A DNA stretch of 8,909 nucleotides from Phycisphaerales bacterium UBA3158. GTDB taxonomy: Bacteria > Planctomycetota > Phycisphaerae > Phycisphaerales > SM1A02. Below the pieces are notes generated by a model. It was not told the DNA's origin. It did no database searches and was given only the letters and a program-made list of their open reading frames with translations. The stretch spans positions 1 through 8,909 of the forward strand of contig DEYM01000047.1 of the NCBI GenBank assembly GCA_002364555.1, in the 5' to 3' direction. Shown here piece by piece: positions 6,754 to 8,909 of the stretch. The translations under genes and the position numbers were made by a program. Numbering within the stretch: position 1 is the first letter of the stretch; every line of letters starts with the position of its first letter.

Positions 6754-6864
6754 TTCGTCGGACGGTCCCTGGTGGGAACGTTCTGTATGTCCGTATGTGT
6801 TCCAGGGGCTGCTTGAAAACCCCTGCAGAAGAGTAAGGGCGACCGTCTTCAGGTCGTTGATTCC
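6754..6864 (+). promoter_or_regulatory. Structured 5' leader of rplM, possible autoregulatory region
   Basis: Two stem-loops lie between the promoter and the rplM start. CAGGGG (6803-6808) pairs with CCCCTG (6820-6825) across an 11-nt loop, and CGACC (6840-6844) pairs with GGTCG (6852-6856) across 7 nt, extendable by G-T pairs to 6838-6858. The second stem ends about 7 nt before the ATG and covers the spot where a ribosome site should be; AGG at 6851-6853 is the only SD-like sequence and lies at the start of its 3' arm. L13 operons in other bacteria have regulatory leaders, so feedback control is plausible, but I cannot assign this to a described leader family. Confidence 0.4.
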
Positions 6865-7299
6865 ATGCCTCGTCAGACTACCTTTCTGAAAAATGGTGAC
6901 ATCAAGAGACGCTGGCGTCATGTTGACGCTGATGGTCAGATCCTTGGCCGCATGGCTGCTCAGATCGCCACCGTCCTCATGGGCAAGCATCGCCCTGAAT
7001 ACACGCCTCACGTCGATACCGGTGACTATGTCGTCGTTACCAACGCCGAGCGCATCGTCGTGACAGGACGAAAAGCGGAACAGCGAACACTGATGCGTTA
7101 CTCCGGTTATCCAGGTGGGCTCAAGACTCGCACGCTTGGTCAGGAACTCGAGAAGTTCCCGGAAAGAGCCATCGAATCAGCTGTCCGAAGAATGCTCCCC
7201 AAGACCCGTATGGGACGAGCCATGATCAAGAAGCTCAAGGTGTATCGCGGAAGCGAACATCCTCATGAGTCCAATTGCCTGGAACCACTTCAAGCCTGA
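6865..7299 (+). CDS. rplM: 50S ribosomal protein L13
   Basis: A 144-residue protein of the usual bacterial L13 length, which binds 23S rRNA early in large-subunit assembly. Hallmarks: VDADGQILGRMAAQIA (20-35), GKHRPEYTPHVDTGDYVVV (40-58), YSGYPGGLK (79-87), VRRMLPKTRMGR (107-118) and LKVYRGSEHPHE (124-135). A slightly long N-terminus (MPRQTTFLKNGDIKRRW) precedes the conserved core. No strong Shine-Dalgarno sequence precedes the ATG, and a hairpin ends just upstream. It is followed after 38 nt by rpsI, the near-universal bacterial L13-S9 pairing. Confidence 0.98.
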   Translation: MPRQTTFLKNGDIKRRWRHVDADGQILGRMAAQIATVLMGKHRPEYTPHVDTGDYVVVTNAERIVVTGRKAEQRTLMRYSGYPGGLKTRTLGQELEKFPERAIESAVRRMLPKTRMGRAMIKKLKVYRGSEHPHESNCLEPLQA

Positions 7300-7337
7300 A
7301 CACCACGTTCTCCCGAACAGACGAGTGAAGTCACAGT

Positions 7338-7895
7338 ATGACGAACGAAGCCAACGACACGCCCGCCCCGGTAGAGCCCTCGACTCCTGAGGTCTCTGAA
7401 GCAGCGCCTGCACCAGATGCCGCCCCCGCCGTTTCGATTCCATCGATCCCGTCGGAGCCTGTCATCCCATCGACCGCAACAGCCACAGTGACCAAGCCGG
7501 CAACGGCTGGTGGCTGGTTCTGGGGAACCGGTCGCCGCAAGGCATCGGTCGCCAGAGTTCGCGTACGCCCCGGTGATGGAGCCTTCGTCGTCAACAACAA
7601 GCCCATGGACAAGTTCTTCACCGAAGAACGAGATCACAAGGATCTTCTCCATGTTCTCGAGTCCACCCGCACGACTGGTCAGGTCGAGATCCAGGTGAAC
7701 GTACGAGGTGGTGGATACACCGGCCAGGCCGGGGCCATCCTCATGGGACTCGGTCGAGCACTGCTCAACTACGACAATTCGCTTGAGCCGATTCTGCGAG
7801 ACAATGGATTCCTCACGCGTGACCCGCGTCGTGTGGAACGCAAGAAGCCAGGTCAGCCTGGTGCCCGCAAGCGTTTCCAGTTCTCAAAGCGATAG
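7338..7895 (+). CDS. rpsI: 30S ribosomal protein S9 with long N-terminal extension
   Basis: The core (about 60-185) is ordinary S9: WGTGRRKASVARVRV (62-76), a conserved PGDGAFVVNNKP turn (78-89), NVRGGGYTGQAGAILMGLGRAL (121-142), FLTRDPRRVERKKPGQPGARK (158-178), and the basic FSKR terminus that reaches toward the P-site tRNA. The protein is 185 residues long against about 130 in most bacteria. The surplus is a 58-residue N-terminal stretch made mainly of Ala, Pro, Ser, Thr, Val and Glu, with no positive charge except Lys53, so it is likely disordered and exposed. The ATG at 7338 has only a weak AGTGAAG upstream, and no Met lies between residue 1 and the core, so the extension appears to be translated. 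It is cotranscribed with rplM. Confidence 0.97.
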   Translation: MTNEANDTPAPVEPSTPEVSEAAPAPDAAPAVSIPSIPSEPVIPSTATATVTKPATAGGWFWGTGRRKASVARVRVRPGDGAFVVNNKPMDKFFTEERDHKDLLHVLESTRTTGQVEIQVNVRGGGYTGQAGAILMGLGRALLNYDNSLEPILRDNGFLTRDPRRVERKKPGQPGARKRFQFSKR

Positions 7896-7926
7896 TCGAG
7901 ATCGAAACAGTCCGATTCTCCGCTTT

Positions 7927-7942
7927 ATCCATTCAGATGGAT
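7927..7942. terminator. Hairpin at the junction of convergent rpsI and sigma-like gene
   Basis: ATCCAT and ATGGAT form a perfect 6-bp stem around a TCAG tetraloop, 31 nt after the rpsI stop. The loop contains the complement of the TGA stop of the facing gene. The position suits a shared transcription end, but the stem is AT-rich and neither side has a T-run, so it is not a classic intrinsic terminator. Confidence 0.3.
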
Positions 7943-8909
7943 TCACTGCTGTTGGTGCGTAGACTCACTTCTATGGCGTGAAGACGCTTCTGCACGACCA
8001 TCCAGCTGAGATCACGGACTTCACTGATCGCCTCGATCGAATGTGGCGCCTCGCCCCCGAGCCCCCATCGCATTCCGACAAGTCGCTGCTCCTCCACACC
8101 CAGTGAATCGATTCGACTCACCCAGCGACCTCCTGGCTCGAGCCATGTCCAGGCCACAAGATCGCGAACCGGCCAATCGAGAATCAGATCACCGGGATCA
8201 TGACGAGCCGATGCCAGCATTTCCCGAGGAGGTTTGCGAACTGTCAGAAGGCGATCAACCGCGTTCAGGCATCTCGCTTCCAGCCGATCCACCAAACGAG
8301 GCTCGAGTGCCTCAAGGACGGGCCAAACCACGCTGATGCATGAATTCACAAGCTGAAAGGCCGCTCTTCTGGACAATTCATGCAGCGGCCTGCCCAACCA
8401 TTGCTGGCATCCCTTGAGAATCGTCGGGATAGCCTGTTCGAGCAGTCGTCCGCGAAGCCGCCCGGCCCAACGAAGATCGGATTCAATCGAATCGATGGCT
8501 CTGACAGTCGGCTGACCATCGAGATCCGCCAGTCGCCTTCTGGCGCGACCAATGAGCAGCTGGCTTGCCACGATGATCCTGTCACCATGATTCAGATCCT
8601 CCACTCTCACATCATCAGCCAGATCAATCATCCAGTCCGGCCCCGGGAGATCATGTCGCACCGCGGGAAATTCGAGCAGAACCTGCGTGGCGTCCTCACG
8701 ATCGAATGTCTCGTGCCATACGGAATCGAGCATCAGCCCCTGAAGTCGTCTCTTGCGATATCGAAGCATGGCTCGATGTACTGCTGGAACACTCTTGTTG
8801 AATCGAGCAGCCACCCTTGACAGCGGAATACCGATTCCATGCGCTCTTTCACAGACAGCTGCATCACGATTCGTCAAGGGTCCGTGGCTCATGAACAGCG
8901 GATCACCAC
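7933..8909 (-). CDS. Diverged sigma-70-like protein with two helix-turn-helix regions, probably partial
   Basis: The frame stays open to the right edge, and the first visible ATG (8892) has no ribosome site, so the gene may begin outside the window. Residues are counted from that ATG (319 aa). Residues 11-46 form a helix-turn-helix (ERAHGIGIPLSRVAARFNKS then VPAVHRAMLRYRKRR), followed by MLDSVWHETFDREDATQVLL, a layout I associate with planctomycete sigma factors. Residues 264-312 (LGVEEQRLVGMRWGLGGE, then a helix-turn-helix ending VVQKRLHAIEVSLR) resemble sigma region 4, where the model is a 'R-E-x-x-V-L-x-x-R-x-G-L' start. Between them, 139-190 has RWAGRLRGRLLEQAIPTILKG in the place of region 2, but the usual promoter-melting aromatic residues and the DLIQEG motif are absent. 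It may be a degenerate sigma factor or a DNA-binding regulator derived from one. Promoter recognition is not established. It is convergent with rpsI. Confidence 0.55.
   Translation of the reverse strand, partial: GDPLFMSHGPLTNRDAAVCERAHGIGIPLSRVAARFNKSVPAVHRAMLRYRKRRLQGLMLDSVWHETFDREDATQVLLEFPAVRHDLPGPDWMIDLADDVRVEDLNHGDRIIVASQLLIGRARRRLADLDGQPTVRAIDSIESDLRWAGRLRGRLLEQAIPTILKGCQQWLGRPLHELSRRAAFQLVNSCISVVWPVLEALEPRLVDRLEARCLNAVDRLLTVRKPPREMLASARHDPGDLILDWPVRDLVAWTWLEPGGRWVSRIDSLGVEEQRLVGMRWGLGGEAPHSIEAISEVRDLSWMVVQKRLHAIEVSLRTNSSESI

Noticed and set aside
6703..7011. 102-codon minus-strand frame across the rplM leader and 5' end
   Set aside because: It overlaps the promoter, leader and L13 coding sequence and has no family features.
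8380..8820. 146-codon open frame on the + strand opposite the sigma-like gene
   Set aside because: No ribosome site or family resemblance, and the opposite strand carries recognisable helix-turn-helix regions.
1..8909. CRISPR array, tRNA or mobile element
   Set aside because: No regularly spaced repeats, cloverleaf-like sequence, transposase or terminal repeats were seen on either strand.

Overview
The window looks like a chromosomal housekeeping segment from a member of the Planctomycetota, most likely the Phycisphaerae. That placement is an inference from three things: a secreted monohaem cytochrome of the planctomycete cytochrome C type, a sigma-70-like protein with the extra N-terminal helix-turn-helix layout I associate with planctomycete sigma factors, and a ribosomal protein S9 with a long Ala/Pro-rich N-terminal extension. 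Base composition is moderately GC-rich and even throughout. No tRNA, rRNA, CRISPR array, insertion sequence or other mobile element is visible, and no gene-free stretch exceeds about 205 bases.

Layout: (1) The 3' part of a type II secretion pseudopilin-like gene enters from the left edge on the + strand. (2) Convergent to it is a minus-strand sat-cysC pair, encoding a homo-oligomeric ATP sulfurylase and an APS kinase, which together turn sulfate into APS and then PAPS. (3) Next on the minus strand is a secreted cytochrome with one CXXCH site and a long charged C-terminal extension. (4) Divergent from it, on the + strand, is an Mrp/ApbC-type P-loop iron-sulfur carrier. (5) Its stop lies 5 nt from the stop of a convergent minus-strand CPBP-family intramembrane metalloprotease. 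(6) A 205-nt divergent intergenic region carries a good sigma-70 promoter and a structured leader for rplM-rpsI (L13 and S9). (7) Convergent to rpsI, and running off the right edge, is a diverged sigma-70-like gene on the minus strand.

The only clear functional units are sat-cysC (PAPS synthesis) and rplM-rpsI (ribosome). The other genes are single units in alternating orientation. I see no convincing new multi-gene system. The items most worth a second look are the sigma-like protein, whose region 2 appears eroded while region 4 persists; the S9 extension; the rplM leader; the stand-alone cytochrome; and two metalloprotein families (Sat and Mrp) whose usual cysteine metal-site motifs are replaced.
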